Source of the DNA: Candolleomyces eurysporus
Lineage: Eukaryota; Basidiomycota; Agaricomycetes; Agaricales; Psathyrellaceae
Assembly: GCA_027579435.1 (NCBI GenBank)
Contig: JANBPK010001193.1
Coordinates: 62,001 to 126,000, forward strand
Direction: 5' to 3'
DNA length: 64,000 nt
Shown: piece after piece, positions 11,683-22,229 of the stretch
How the letters are laid out: each line of letters starts with the position of its first letter
How positions within the stretch are numbered: the stretch's first letter is position 1
The notes under the pieces: generated by a model
What the model was told of the DNA's origin: nothing
Databases searched by the model: none
What the model saw: the letters and a program-made list of their open reading frames with translations, nothing else
Position numbers and translations under genes: made by a program

Positions 11683-11890
11683 TATATATACGCTCTTCCT
11701 GTATTTGTCAAGGATCATTTTTCTTTCCTCGAAAGGGTGTGGCAACCAAGGCTGTTCCTGGCGTTAACCATTCGCATCCCGCGGCTGGTGGCAAAATTCA
11801 AAGTTAATTGAATCAACTCCTCGATTCATGCTCTTCGAACAAGGCAGTATCTGATTTAGGATGCTCGTATGTTTGTTCGATTATCCACTG
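11683..11890 (-). promoter_or_regulatory. Conserved promoter of peptide gene 1
   Basis: Contains a TATATATA-type box at 11683-11690, about 130 bp before the ATG, and an upstream block with CCTTGTT next to a CCTAAAT-type string (near 11845-11870). The same elements in the same order precede copies 2 (35722-35930) and 3 (59127-59310). Confidence 0.6.
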
Positions 11891-12830
11891 AATGTTGGTG
11901 ATTGGAAAGGAATTAACCGAGCCTACTCTCCATCATGATTGTAATTACTCAGGGACTATACAGCAAGGATTTAATGCATTGAATGAATAGCGAATACAGG
12001 CGAGGCATGAGAGCACGCCTAAGAGATGGATATCTATGGAAGCGCGCTTGTTACATTTTCCCGAACTTCTGCATGATCCCCTACGAAGCCTTCGTCAATT
12101 GGAGTCAAGTACTAGCTTCTATTTTATTTTATTTCTGAGTTGCATCGATTTCACGTACATACCTGCGGCGGTGACAGGCCGGCTGAAGATATGGAAAATA
12201 CCTGATCATTCAGCCTTTGGCAAACTAATAATAAATATGTTCAATTGCATAAGAAAATGCGCTCTCCTCCAGACAATGATTAACCCTATTTCACTCGAGA
12301 TGAGGGTGAGTTGACTGGGATGGTTCCAACAAGTGAGACTGGGGGTCTAGTGGCCGATGAGTTATAGATATCCGTAAGTGGGTGGAAACTGTACGCCAAA
12401 TTCCATGGCTGTGATGACACCGCACCACACTGGTTAAGCCATCATCTACAACGTATCCATCTTCGCACTCGAAACTAATGGCTGCCTCGCAACCCAGGTT
12501 CCCTCATCAGATTTCAAGTCTTTTCTGATAGCCAAGGTAATTTCGGAGCGTCCTAAAGCATTTTACCCTTTGTTTATGAGGTGGCCAAGGCTAATTCAAT
12601 AGCATCCGATGTGATCGGGAGCCTGTAATTGAGGTCCGAATTCCTGAGCGTCTATCATTTCGTGGCAGGGAAGGCGAGTTTGCTGGAATGAGCCAAGTAT
12701 CCAACTCCTCCCTACCTCACCCTTAGCCTAGCTACCAAGGCAAGGTATTCCTTGCCACTGGATAGTTCAAACGCTTTTGTAAACCGTCACGAGCCCAAGG
12801 GGCCGATAGAGCCAGACACGTCATCCTGGC
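11891..12830. repeat. Divergent intergenic region between peptide 1 and G-alpha, duplicated
   Basis: Aligns with 35940-37000 (for example GAGATGGATATCTATGGAA at 12019 and 36067, and the GCGGCGGTGAC string near 12167 and 36199). Both copies lie between a peptide gene and a G-alpha gene, so the whole divergent pair was duplicated together. The open frame at 12036-12314 is not kept in the other copy. Confidence 0.65.
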
Positions 12831-14742
12831 ATGGTAGAAGACGCGGGTCATGTCGACGACCCCTTTGCCATTTTTCTCAAGCCACCCGAGAGCGAGACCC
12901 CTTCTGAACGTGCTACGCGTGAAGCTTGCGAAGCCGAGGCCAAGAAGAGGAGCGATGAGATCGACGAGGAGCTGAAGAAGGAGAAGGAGCTGATGAGAAC
13001 GAGGAGAAAGGAACTGAAGGTTGTACTCATTGGGGACTCCGAAAGCGGTATGTCGTACTTCTCCACTCCAGTGTCCAGCATCTCGAACCACATCTCTTCG
13101 CAGGGAGGCCGAATATGGTCAAACGTTAGTACGCTTTCTATCGCTCCTAGTCGTACCGATTGACGTCAACTCTCACTGGTCCTCCAGAGTTGCGAATGAA
13201 TTATGGTCGAGAAGAGTGGCTTGCGGAGCGGGCTAGATCCACGTCCGTTATCCATCTCAAGGTTTTGAAAGCGACTGTGACAATCCTTGATGCATTGCAG
13301 TCCGAGCTGGACTGTGAGGCTCTTGCGGAAGCCTCGGACGACACTCGATCGAATGAGGCGACCGAGTATCCATTTGATACATTATCTTGTCCAGACACCA
13401 CCCTTTCAGGTCAATCCGAACTGTCGTCTTCTGGGAACAAAGGGGTCACTATCCCAGCTGGCGAAAGTGGTAACATCAAGGACAATCACCGGTGTCTGGT
13501 AATCCGACTGACTCCTATTAGGTGCGCAGAAGAGAACGTACGTAAATGGTTAGACACCTCGATCGAGGCAAACTCTACCCGACATGCTGGAGAGGAGAGT
13601 GAGGAAGCGAGGGGTGTGATTGCTCGCTGCCAAGAGGATATCAAAACTCTGTGGATGGACGAGACGGTGAAGTCAGCACTGACCAAGAGAAACATCAAAT
13701 TGGAGGAGTCAGCCCAGTTGTACGTACCCTCCCTCTAGATTCAACTCCTCTCTGACGCTGATACTCTGTCATTACTCGTTGGTGTATGTTATAGTTTTCT
13801 CGAAGATCTTGACCGAATTGCGTCTCATGGGTACGCGCCTTCTGATGAAGACGTCGCGCGGGTTTTCCCAAGAACCGGTGTCCAAGAGTACCGGATAGAC
13901 ACCGGGTACTCCAACAGGCGCACCCAATCACCTAACCACATGTATTTGTACGATATAGGAGGTTGGAGGATGGTACGACACACGTGGATGCCGTTCTTTG
14001 AAGGCGTGCACGCCGTTATGCTCTGTAAGTGTCGTCGCCTTATCCTTCCTTGAGTCCATCTCATCGTCGTTCAGTCATTTGTGAGTGTCTGGAAACGCCC
14101 TCCAATTATAGCATGTGGTGACCATCGCTACTGCCAACGCTGCGCCCCAGCTCTCTCAAGCTTCGACGAGCGTTCGCTGGAGAAACCAAGGGTCAACCGT
14201 TTGGAACATTCGCTCTGTCTCTGGCGCACCATCTGCGGGTCCCGGTTACTCGAGAGGTCGAGCTTAATTCTCTTCCTGACCAAGTGTGATGTGCTTCAAC
14301 ACAAACTCAGCAGGGGTATCAGGGTCAGAGACACTGTCCCAGGCTATGGAGACAGACGTAACGACGGGCAAACGGCTGCAAAATGTAAGCTCATGTTTGT
14401 TGCGGTCGCATTGATGCCGCTGAGTTCAATTTCTAGATTTTAGAGACCAATTTAAGGCAATAGCAAAGGATAACTTGAGCGATGGACGTTCTCCTGATAT
14501 CCACTTGGTTTCCACCAAGGTGCGTGACACTCCCCGCGAACGTTCCCCTCCATCGTAGTCTGACTCTCTTGGGTTCTGCATTTGTTTCGCCGCAGGATAT
14601 CGAATATCCTAGGCTTGCTATCTCGAGTGGTTTGTCATGCTTTGTTTCAACTGTCTCTGGTTGTGCTTACCGTTCGTTTCCCTCTTTCTCAGTTGAGGAA
14701 ACTGTCTTGCGCGAGTGTTTGAGGCCCGATCAACTCGTGTAG
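12831..14742 (+). CDS. Divergent heterotrimeric G-protein alpha subunit
   Basis: Member of the expanded agaricomycete G-alpha family (membrane GTPases relaying seven-helix receptor signals). Exons by frame and splice sites: 12831-13047, 13104-13124, 13188-13719, 13795-14024, about 14113-14384, 14437-14519, 14595-14629 and 14693-14742. The N terminus DDPFAIFLKPPE...SERATRE and the charged helix are family-typical. Functional motifs are altered. The P-loop reads GDSESG|RPNMVK where GxxESGKST is expected. Switch II reads YDIGGWRM, with Trp where the catalytic Gln should be. The NKxD box reads TKCD. The C terminus ends LRECLRPDQLV. The join between exons 4 and 5 (14025-14113) does not keep frame with any GT-AG pair I tried. 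It may be a degenerate signalling protein or an early pseudogene. Confidence 0.75.
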
Positions 14743-15300
14743 GCTCTTTCTGATTCCCGGGGGGCCAAGGTAGAAAGGTGACATCGTGTCTTCTGCCCCT
14801 GGTCTGGCTGTAGGTGTATCCGTAGCGCCTGTGCAGGCCGTGCGTGACCGTAGAGTGTTTGAGGTCCAATGAATGTTCAATTGCCTACTGGCAGTGATTT
14901 TAAACGGGGATATATCAATGGATGCTGAATCATTCATCGCAGGCTGAACGAATTGTCAATGCGTACGGATGTGCATCAAGGGCGATCGTCTATCTTACAA
15001 ATTCACACTTCTCAATCTAGAGAGCCCCAAAGACTTGGATGAAAGTAGGCCAAAAAAAAACAGCGCACTAAACCGGCCAATACGCCAGCCGCTATTCCAC
15101 CTATCGTTCTCGCCGACTGGCCTCGATATCTGTCTGTAAGCTTCATCATAAAGGTGTGTGGTGAGCCTTGGACCGACGCGAGAAGTTGCAACCCCAGCGC
15201 AATGCGTGGTCGGGGAGAAGCAGTGCCGGCCGCCTGAGTCGGGTGATTGCTTTCAGCCATTTGAGCGGTAATCGCCTCTGCTTTATTATATGAAGTCCAC
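14743..15300. repeat. G-alpha downstream segment, duplicated three times
   Basis: Aligns with 27836-28420 and 37940-38600. In this copy the minus strand holds an 82-codon frame (15260-15012, MAESNHPTQAAG...) with a hydrophobic stretch IGGIAAGVLAGLVRCFFLAYF. The frame is broken in the other two copies, so I do not call it a gene with confidence. Confidence 0.5.
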
Positions 15301-15369
15301 TATTTCCTTACTCCAGTGGACACGGTAGGATCACGACGAGCGCTCCCAACCGGTTCACCCTAAAAGACT

Positions 15370-17000
15370 TTGCCCCTTGTTTGGCTACAGCTTCTGATGG
15401 GATGCCGCAAACAAACAGGTTTTGCTCGTTCTCCTTCGTCCGTCGTTGACTTGGTGGCCTTCCTTCCAAAGACCACCGCCGGAAAATTCGACGATGCTGC
15501 ATATGACCGACCACATTCTTCTATCCATACCAGAGGGAAGGGAGGGAAGAAATATGGGATACCGCCATTCGATACCTCCTTAAAAGGATGTTGCAGCGAG
15601 ATGACCTAGCACAGGGAGATGACACGCAGGATAGGGAAGTGCGCAATGACCTTGTCTTCCTCGCAGTGCGAAAGTGCGTCTACCCTTTCTCCTTGTACGC
15701 TTGCGTTGCTCATGACGGTACACGGCTACCAGTAAACCGAGATTATTGTCCCGTTGCAAGTTCAGGATGGCCTCCCTTCTTACTCTCCTTCCTCACAGAT
15801 CTCGAGAAGCTCGTGGTGTTAAAACACTCCGCCGTCGCCTATGCTGCCTGGGCATGACTAACTCAGTAGACAACTTATCGGCACCTCAGCTCTCGCTCTC
15901 TTTTGTCGCACCGCCACCACCCCCGGCTTTAGTTCCACCTGCTTTAGCTACCAGCACCCCCCTCGCCATTCGCCTCCGTCTACGACCATAACGACAACGC
16001 AAGAACGAGTCATACTGCCACCCCAAATTAAATTGTCGATCTCGTAGAATGGAGCCAAGTCAACTTGGGATTCGACTCGAATTTGTGCAGCAGCCAGACC
16101 AGCTCAGCCAAGGATAGGGATGGCGGACCGACCCCAGTCTGTCGACAAGGACGATCGTGTTGAAAACTGTAACAGAGGAAGGAACAAGGTCACCCGGAAG
16201 CCGACGAACACGATCCAGACCACTCTCACTCGACCTGCCGCGTGATTTACCCTCGTCGCCGTTCGGTAACAGCGAGAAGTGCCCAATGATCGTACCACCC
16301 ATGGGATCTTCGTCGTAAGAGAAAGTGGAGTCGATGTCGCGTATTATGAGCAATGGTAGCCACCTCAGCCTAACTCTCAAGTTCGCGATAGTCGAATCGA
16401 GAAATCGATCTCCAATAGAAAGACCACCTCGACCAGTGCCACCTACGCCGACTCCTAGCAGAATAGAATCGAGTCGAGCCAATCGAGATCAAATCGTACC
16501 CCCAAGTTGGTTGCAGTGGGCAAGATATCAATTCTTGTTTACAATGTTGTTGTTGACTCACGGTTATGTCTTCGCAGCGATGATGGCTCTTCGTTCTCTC
16601 TTTCCTTCCCTTCCTCGTGATCACCTTCTGGTACGGTTTCTGTTTCTCGAGCCTGTTCGTTTCTTGGTTGATTTTACTTCACGAAGGGATGCAAACGAAC
16701 TCGGGGGAAAGAGCCTGTTGCGTATGCTGGAAAATATAGAAGCGCTGCGCGCGGGTGTTCGTGTAGAGGTGAGTCTTGGTATTCGTCCTCCCTAGACATC
16801 CCTCCTATTCGTCAGACCTTGTCCAGACTCTCGACGCCGCTGAGACCCCTCGGCTCCCCCATTTTGCTCTACCTCTTGATCTTACCCTCCATCTAGTTCG
16901 CCACATTTCGCATCGGTGATTCGCCCGGTCTCCACCATGATTGGTACTGGCTTGACCGATCTCGACCAGGTGGTCTACCCCTGTCATATACCGCGTTGAG
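15370..17000 (+). repeat. Dispersed repeat R, copy 2
   Basis: Shares with copy 1 the CAGCTTCTGATGGGA landmark (15387), the GTGCGTCTACCCTTTCTCCTTGTA block (15674, compare 4032), and the ACGACAACGCAAGAA region (15989, compare 4760). It lies immediately downstream of the G-alpha segment, as copy 4 does in unit C. No domain recognised. Confidence 0.5.
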
Positions 17001-18120
17001 GAAGGACTGCTGATGGTTCACCAGTTCTTCTCATTGAATTCTCTCGCTATTGTGCTTCATCTCCCGAACTCTTGTCGGGCACTCCCCCTATTCCCCTCTC
17101 CCTCGTTGACTCATTTGACACGAACTATTCCTAGGGCTACTACGAGAGCGTAATAATAGGCCACTTCAAGGCTAAACACGACTTCTTACTCAGAAAGCCC
17201 AACAATAAGCCATTGAAAAACGACCCTCGGTCCGTTCGCTAAAACCAATTTGTCTACATCCCTGCGATGTTCTAACGGTCTGCTGTGCGTTCTACCCCAG
17301 GCGTCAGTCGTGTGCCTGTGCTGTGAGGACGGTCTCGAGGGCTTCGGTTTACAGTGAAATTTCAGGGTACCAGCAACAGGAGCTCTCGCAGATTCGCATT
17401 ACTTTAGGCATGCGTTCAAAGTCTTGTATTCGTAGATCATATTCAAGTTCACCTGGTAGCGTTGCTCCAGTACAGTGATTCAGGGTATTCTTTACATTCC
17501 CGCATCCTAGTGTCCAACTTGAAATAGCTCTTCGATATGACTACGCGCACTCCCTTGCTGTCGACACGGCTATGGATATGGTCGTCGAGAGAAGTTGAGG
17601 ATGAGTTCAGGGACATCAAAAGAACTTTGATCTTCGTGCAAAGAGTCGGAGCTGCTGTGAGAGTTTTGGAGAGATCCCCGACGTGTGGGCGACACAATCA
17701 ATATCAGATCGGACACATTGCCAGCCGACGGCAATTCGACATGCTTGTCATAGCTTGTCATTTCTACTATTAGTAGCCGTTACGAAATACGATGGATCTG
17801 TCATGAGCCAAAGACCAAAGGGTCTGCTAACGACCCGCCGAGATGCATACCATACTTCCTTATTTTTGAGTTCTGACGCGAAGATAACGATCTGTATGTA
17901 GTACTCCTCGTTGGGGTTGGATTGGAGTAAAACAGGTGAATTAAAGTTACATACATCGCAAGAGATACATAACAAAAGCGGATGTTGTAGCTATTGAATT
18001 ACAGGCAAAACGAGCGGCGATCGGGTTGGAAAGTAAACGAAGTAACTTGGTCGGATGATAGTGACTAAATATAATAACTTAAAACCAATCCTCTCGTCGG
18101 CCTATCTGTTGATAAGGCAT
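17001..18120. other. Intergenic, no gene seen
   Basis: Contains the end of repeat R and unique sequence. A plus frame at 17537-17773 (MTTRTPLLSTRLW...) has no recognisable feature. The 3'UTR of the secreted C2H2 protein gene probably extends into the right end. Confidence 0.4.
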
Positions 18121-18640
18121 CTAGCGGCGTCTGCGAGCACGGGCGGCAGGGGCGATAGCCTTGTGGTGTCCGGCAGAGTCCTTGTGCGACTAGAGAACAC
18201 GACAGTCAACGAAACAGGCTCGCAGAGAGATCAGGACACAGAAATTGCAATCGAAAAACGCACTGTCAACTCCTTGGAAGTGGCGAAGGTTGCATCACAG
18301 ACAGAGCAAACGTAAGCGTCACTCTTCTTTGCTCGGGAGAAGAGGTCCTCGAGGTCGTCCTCGATATCGAGCATGCGAGTCTCGAGCTGCTCGAGACGCC
18401 TGGCGGAGAGGGCGGCACCCTTCAAGGCACGAGCGTGCATGCCGAGATCTTCGAGGAGCTCTCGGGCGTTGAGAACGACATCGTCGCTGCGGGCTTCGAG
18501 TGGCTCGTCGAGTTGAGCGTAGCTCCTGCATAGCAAAATTTTTTGTGTCAGCATAATGGAGGAGGCAAGTATTGAGTACGACGTTTGGCGTACATGGCAG
18601 CGACAGAGGCGAGAACGACAGTCAATATCGAGAATCGCAT
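18121..18640 (-). CDS. Small secreted protein with a C2H2 zinc finger
   Basis: Three exons, 18640-18594, 18525-18264 and 18189-18121, splice in frame (phase 2, then phase 0) to 125 residues. The N terminus MRFSILTVVLASVAAMSYA is a signal peptide. The middle is an acidic/basic amphipathic stretch with likely helix and dibasic sites (SARR, RAKK). Residues from about 88 read VCSVCDATFATSKELT | SHKDSAGHH. This is a C-x2-C-x12-H-x5-6-H finger whose last part is on the third exon. The tail is RARRRR. C2H2 fingers usually act in the nucleus, so the combination with a signal peptide is odd. The signal peptide, the exon-joined finger and a TATA box at 18731-18738 all support this as a real gene. Function unknown. 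Confidence 0.82.
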
Positions 18641-18730
18641 GTTTGAAAAGAGTAGTTGGGATTGGTTGTTAGAGTGATTGAGAGATTGGAAGTTGGTTTT
18701 GGATGTAGTTGGAGAGTGGTTGGGCTGTAT

Positions 18731-18738
18731 CTTTTATA
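18731..18738 (-). promoter_or_regulatory. TATA box of the secreted C2H2 gene
   Basis: Minus strand reads TATAAAAG about 95 bp before the start codon at 18640. Confidence 0.55.
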
Positions 18739-18899
18739 CCCTTGACCAGCTGCGCACTGACCACTTTCTTCCCATAACCGAAAGCTGCATACGATCTTTT
18801 CGGCGGCATTCTCGAGCAAGTGTGACAAAGTAACAAGGCGAATACTCCAATCAACAATCATGTCGAGATAGCCGACAAGGTCTATATTGGTCATGGTCA

Positions 18900-20160
18900 C
18901 GGCATGTTTCGACCCTATCCTTGAAGGCCGAAAGCAAGGACTCCACCGAATTAGGAACGTAGCCTCTATTCAGCCGACAAGCGAGCCTGGTCAGTCTTGG
19001 GCGCTTGGCTTCCCTGGATCCGAGACGAGCTCTAGTCTCAGCGCTCAGTGGAGTAGGCGGGGTTGCTGGCGGTTATGCGTCGGTTAAAGCATAGATGAAA
19101 TGATTCAATTGAAACTTTGTGCAACAATGGCGCGTGTTCCCACCTTACACAGCAGGTTGTCTGATTGCTGACTCCACACATTCTCCGAAGTCAGGATCAA
19201 ACGGAAAGACGGAACAATGCGATGTAGGCATTGCAACCATCGATGCAGTTTGTCAGAAGGGCTCTGAGCTTGGGCAACCCTGAGCATCTACTCCTCTGAC
19301 ATAACCGCACGCTCAAAATGATACAGGCCTTCCTCTTGTTTGATCTATGGGTCAGACGACGCAGTCTCGGCGGAGCGAACAACCTGAGCCAGAAGTATCT
19401 GTGTACGAATGCCGACATCGTCAGTGGCTTAGTCATTCAACACAACGAGAGTGAACAACTCCTTGTACTCTTTGACTGACAGCTTTTCTTCAACTTAGCA
19501 AGTGCAATGTAGAAATTGTTGAATTGCTCAAGTAAGACTTGCATGAGACGTACATCGTCTGAGCGCAACCTGGGAGGACGGCGCCCGTGAATATGACTCT
19601 CTGACTTGTAAGTAAAATCGTGTTCACCAGGACGCAGATCATGGAAGTCAACGAATCCCGTGAAAACGACTCTTTGAATAGCAAGTGCAGTCGCGTTGTA
19701 GCATCTGAACACAACACATCAGCTAACGACTCCCGTGTAGAAGAAAATGGTAGCTGCGCTGAGAATTGTTACAATAACGGAACGACTTGTAGCAGCGATC
19801 GGGGAATTTCACGAGACCGATATGTATATTTTAGACAAGCGACCTGGATCTGCTCCTTTTCTTCCTTCACTTGCGTTCATCTCCCCCTTTTGGGCAACGT
19901 ACCATCTGTCTCTCATCCTACCAACGACGAGTATCACCCTTCACGCATTCACCACTTTTAGCCTTCAACAACATGCTTGGATTTATTCCTTGTTTACTCC
20001 GCTATTGCTAACTTGTGTACATTGTTCTTTACTTTTATTTGCCTCGTTTTCGGCCGTACTTTCCGCGTCTTCGTTGTAGTGAGGCCTTCTCGTCGCTCGA
20101 ACGCGCCAGCTTGACACTTGATAGGTGGTACTACATTCAAAAGTTGCACAGGCAGGAAGT
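18900..20160. other. Unresolved region with three short related units
   Basis: On the minus strand at about 19741-19580 three units spaced about 70-80 bp share an ACGGG(A/C)-centred string. Translated, they give related peptides such as QRVVFTGFV and QRVIFTGAV. I could not build a gene from them. The T-rich stretch 19960-20090 looks like untranslated or intergenic DNA before the BTB gene's 3' end. Confidence 0.3.
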
Positions 20161-20177
20161 ATTAAAATAATGACTAG

Positions 20178-21388
20178 CTACTGGTCCCAGGACTCGTAGC
20201 CAGCAATTTCCTCGTTGAACGCCTCGTTGACTGCCGCATCGGAACCGGAAGTCTGGCGAGTGCCAGTAGATTGTACGAGCCTGAAGTTCCCATAACTTGT
20301 GCTACGGCTACACAAGGGACACTCATAATTCTGATAGACGATTGGCTGGGATTCGCAGTACGTGCATCTCAGCTGTTCTAGGCTTAGGCCGAAATCGGAG
20401 TAATCGTACGTCGGAGAGGAGGGGAGGAACGCATAGATAGCTGCGGGATCGTCGACCGATATATTAGTACCGCAGCCACAGCATCCCCTGGGACTGGTGA
20501 ATATTGGAGCTCGGCAATAGCAACATCCCAATGATTTCAACGTAAATTGGGGATTGAATCGGCTTTGTGTGCTTTTGAGAGATTGATTCTGGATCCACAT
20601 CAAGCGGAACGCCGTCTCGAGTCCTAGATGAGACTTGAGCTCGTCAGACTCGAGAGCTTCCTCTTGCGTCACAATTTCGTTCAATCCCTCCTTAAGCCAT
20701 TTGGCAACTTTGTGAGCTCGAGCGAAGGTGACTTTCTCGAAGGACGTCAGAGACATCTTCGATAGGTTGTCGATCGCGTGTTCCCGCATCTGAGAAATAT
20801 CGAGATGCCTTTGAGCGTCAGGAAGAATTGAGGGTTTGAAGGCAAGAACACACCAACTTCATTTGCCATCTCGTCGAGAGGTTGAGAACTCCCACCCATT
20901 CCTCCTTCGTTAAGGAGCATGAACCAGATATCACGTCGTTCAGCCTGGATTTGTGCGATGTGTTAAAGACGGCGGACGACTAGGAGACTGAGTGAGTCCA
21001 CATACGCGGGGTATAGAACTTTCATCAAAGCACGGAGGTCTGCCGCTTCGTAGCCATCCAGGACTATCGGGTGCTCCTTGTCCCTTCCTTCAACATCCTC
21101 CGCGTCTCCAGCTTGAGGTATCAGGAACATATCCGCAAAGACTTCAGAGTTTTCAGTAAACCGACGTTGGGGAACCTGGAAAATGGTGTCTTCCACCTGG
21201 TGGTTACGGCTATCACGATCACCATGCAGAGATAGGGCGCCGACTGATATACGCACTTTGAAGAAGACTACGCTCCAAAGGGCGGATTCTTCGCTCGACA
21301 TCTTATCTGTGGGCTCCGGCGTAAGACACACTCCAATGTAGGCTGTAAGTAATGGTGGGATTGGAAGGCGAGAAAGAGAGGCACTCAT
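20178..21388 (-). CDS. BTB/POZ protein with C-terminal CxxC pairs
   Basis: BTB domains mediate protein-protein contacts, often as adaptors (family knowledge). Exon 1 (to about 20975) carries the fungal BTB signature: EDTIFQVPQRRFTENSEVFADMF, then HPIVLDGYEAADLRALMKVLYP. A short second exon continues EEWVGVLNLSTRWQMKLV. The last exon (from about 20822) reads HLDISQMREHAIDNL and on to a stop at 20178, and holds four CxxC-type pairs (CCYCRAP, CCGCGTN, CTYCESQ, CPLCSRS) that look like two zinc ribbons. The second intron starts GTGTTC and ends AAAG, keeping frame. The exact exon 1/2 junction near 20890-20975 is uncertain. Start may be 21388 or the internal Met at 21301. A zinc-ribbon tail is unusual for the short fungal BTB proteins I know. 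Confidence 0.78.
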
Positions 21389-22229
21389 CCTGATAGGTGA
21401 CCATCGATAATGTGATTTGAGAAGGTCACGCTGACAATGTGCACGAGGCTGGCATGTGTTCGATCAGTGGCGAGCTCAGGCGCTAAAACTTGATCAATCA
21501 CACTTGCACGAGCTTCCTAGCCATCACGCTGCATTTAGACTCGACAGGTAAGAAAGAGTTTTCAATAACCCAGGCGAACACCTGATGCATGGGAGCTATC
21601 TTCTGGAATTTGGAACCTCAGAAATATGTGTCACATCATATCACGTATACATGTCATGTTGAGGGCAGAAATTCGGGGTACACATTGAAACGTTACAAGT
21701 ATCGTCGGCCTTTGGCCTAGAACCGCGACTTGCGAACGTTTTGACCAGTACGCATGGATGAGTGCCACTGTACAAGCTCATGTTCATTGGGAGCCGTATT
21801 ACGAGCCTGCATTCATGAACGAGAGAGAGGGCAGTGTACGATAAGTTAGCGGGTTTCTAAATATATATGATTTGAAGGGAGTTGATGCGTCGCGTTCCAC
21901 CCCGCGCCCATTTATCAAAATTCACTGACTAATCGGGCAGACTGGCAGGGAGCCCATTTGTCAGAATACAACGGAAATAAAGGATGATGCTCGAAGCTCT
22001 AGAGCTCGTATCTGCCCTGACAGGGAACCTGTGGCCATATGGATGCACGCGTGTAACCTCCAAGGTTGACGGCGAGTGAGCGAGCGAGCGATCGACTGGA
22101 CAAGCGCAGTCCTCGGGAAATCAGTGGCTATAACTTGGCTTGCTGCATGAGGCGAATCGGAACGTGACCCGCGAGGGCAGGTACGCAAAACAAGCACGGA
22201 CTCGGCGTACTGGGGACATGGCGTCATCA
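21389..22229. other. Intergenic, no gene seen
   Basis: Region upstream of the BTB gene. A minus frame at 22368-21961 overlaps the beginning of repeat R and has no recognisable domain. Confidence 0.4.

Noticed and set aside
15012..15260. Small hydrophobic protein gene on the minus strand
   Set aside because: The frame is not maintained in the two paralogous segments (27.9-28.4 and 38.0-38.5 kb), so it is more likely chance.
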